NCBI RefSeq assembly: GCF_932526225.1
Contig: NC_064047.1
Location: 11,144,494-11,204,493 of the forward strand
Origin: Nematostella vectensis
Lineage: Eukaryota > Cnidaria > Anthozoa > Actiniaria > Edwardsiidae
Direction of reading: 5' to 3'
Length of the DNA: 60,000 nt
The stretch's first letter is position 1. Each line of letters opens with the position of its first letter. Below are positions 58,766 to 60,000 of this stretch, one piece after another. The position numbers were made by a program, and so were the translations under genes. A model generated the notes under the pieces. The model was given only the letters and a program-made list of their open reading frames with translations, was not told the DNA's origin and searched no databases.

Positions 58766-60000
58766 TCCACAGGGGCCGGGGTAAAAAATTCCGTTGCTAG
58801 GAGCATGCGGCTCGTTATGAAATAAGCTTAAGTGTATTTCACAGGTTGTCAATTACTACTCTTAAAAATACGTGGCAGATATCAACCAATCTCATTAGTT
58901 TTAGCCGTTCTCATGTGCAAGAGTTTTGAATAAAAGTTCGTATTTTGCTTGTTTAGTCACTTACTTGGTAACCAGTAACAACTCGAGATCTCGATGCCAA
59001 ATGAAGAATGTTCCAACGAGTCCTTAAAATTACTTTCGTGACAAAACTAGTCAAGTGCAAACGATATGTAGATTTGATAACAGCGTACCCCGGGCTAAGA
59101 TTTAAATAAAGACCTAATGATCCCAGGACCCTAAACGATCCCAGGACCCGAAATGGTCCCCAAAAGTACCCCAACTGATCCTGGGACCCGAAAGGATACC
59201 GACGATAGAAGGACATTTGTTATTCAAGGTAGCATTTTCTCGCGTTCTTAAAAAAAATTAAAAACTACCGCTCATTTGGCTTACGCATAGTTGATATTAA
59301 CTATAGCTCACGCAAGACATTGAGCGGCTACTCCTTATTTAGCCTCTGTGATAGATATATTCAAAAGAAAGCATTTGGGTTAGAAAAAAAGTTATATGAA
59401 TAGTAACATATCGGACTGCCGGGTATCTAGTCAAGCATCCCTTCCAGCTGCCGGACATCGGGCACTGCGTTCAACAGTTTATGATAGTGACGAATTCTAA
59501 CAACATTTTAATGATTTATGGCTGCATTAGCTAGGGCGCATTGTAACAACTGAGGTGAGGTTCGCCAATTGGTGGGGAGTATCAGTTTATTCTGGTGCAC
59601 TCATTAAGGAGTTACAACAAGATAACACTGATTTAAGGTCACTTCTTGTATGCTCTACAGGAGCGACTTGTCTTTTCGCTGTCCATCATACAAACGATTT
59701 TCGAATTTTTATCAAGGAAGGTGAAAGCTTATCGTAGGAAAATTGGACGTTCAGAACAATCCCCGTCCGTTGATCCGTTGGCAATTTTCATGTTTCTTAA
59801 CTAGAGCACACAAGCTATCATGTCTATTTTTGGATCGGGAGGACTGATATTTATAAAACTTATTTTCACTTTTCTTTACAACTACGCACCTGTTAGTGAC
59901 AGCTACGCACGGAATATTTGGTATTTGAATCAAGAAGGATAAGAGAAGATGCCAAGGCAATGTTTACACAGCGAAGACAGAGGTCAGAGCGACGCGTTGT
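58766..60000. other. Intergenic, no gene seen
   Basis: A short direct repeat (GATCCCAGGACCC at about 59121 and 59137, with a variant at 59178). No coding sequence or element recognised. Confidence 0.5.

Overview
This is eukaryotic DNA from an animal with introns. The gene content (a SUEL-lectin membrane protein, an STK40-type pseudokinase and spermine synthase, all with many short exons), the high load of MITEs, LINEs and minisatellites, and a 200-base N gap fit an assembled invertebrate genome. An anthozoan cnidarian such as a sea anemone is my best guess. That is inference; no marker gene in the window settles it. The window has no bacterial or viral gene system and no CRISPR array. The long open frames in the repeat tracts are artefacts of repeat periods divisible by three.

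Layout. 1-15 kb is intergenic and transposon-rich. It holds a decayed non-LTR retrotransposon (about 3.2-5.55 kb, minus strand) next to a 517-bp (ATTT)n tract, several small TIR elements, and a large imperfect inverted repeat (arms about 8380-9020 and 12240-12910) that encloses a separate 969-bp TIR element with a 5-bp target duplication. 15.4-31.4 kb is a seven-exon plus-strand gene for a secreted-and-anchored SUEL-lectin protein. I reconstruct 1001 residues: signal peptide, one lectin domain, Ser/Thr-rich stalk, one membrane span, and a long Pro/Gln-rich tail ending in a PDZ-ligand-like DTAV. Its fifth intron carries a complete, apparently intact 3.5-kb LINE in antisense orientation, flanked by a 12-bp target duplication.

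31.4-37.1 kb is intergenic and holds a 1.5-kb array of 24-bp units and a Harbinger-like MITE with TAA target duplications. 37.15-44.6 kb is a seven-exon minus-strand STK40 homologue (442 residues); the HRD motif is kept but DFG is replaced. Three of its introns hold minisatellites. 44.6-47.1 kb is intergenic, with a 38-bp minisatellite broken by the assembly gap. 47.37-54.6 kb is a nine-exon minus-strand spermine synthase gene (365 residues, near the usual animal length). 54.8-60 kb is intergenic, with tandem repeats, one of them interrupted by a TIR element.

The most notable single observation is in spermine synthase. The intron between residues 225 and 226 has a perfect U12-type donor (ATATCCTTT) and a perfect U12 branch site (TTCCTTAAC), but the reading frame and the conserved VEIDQ motif place its 3' end at AA. 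This makes it an apparent AT-AA minor-spliceosome intron. All gene models were assembled by eye from splice signals, exon phases and family conservation; exon phases close perfectly in all three genes.
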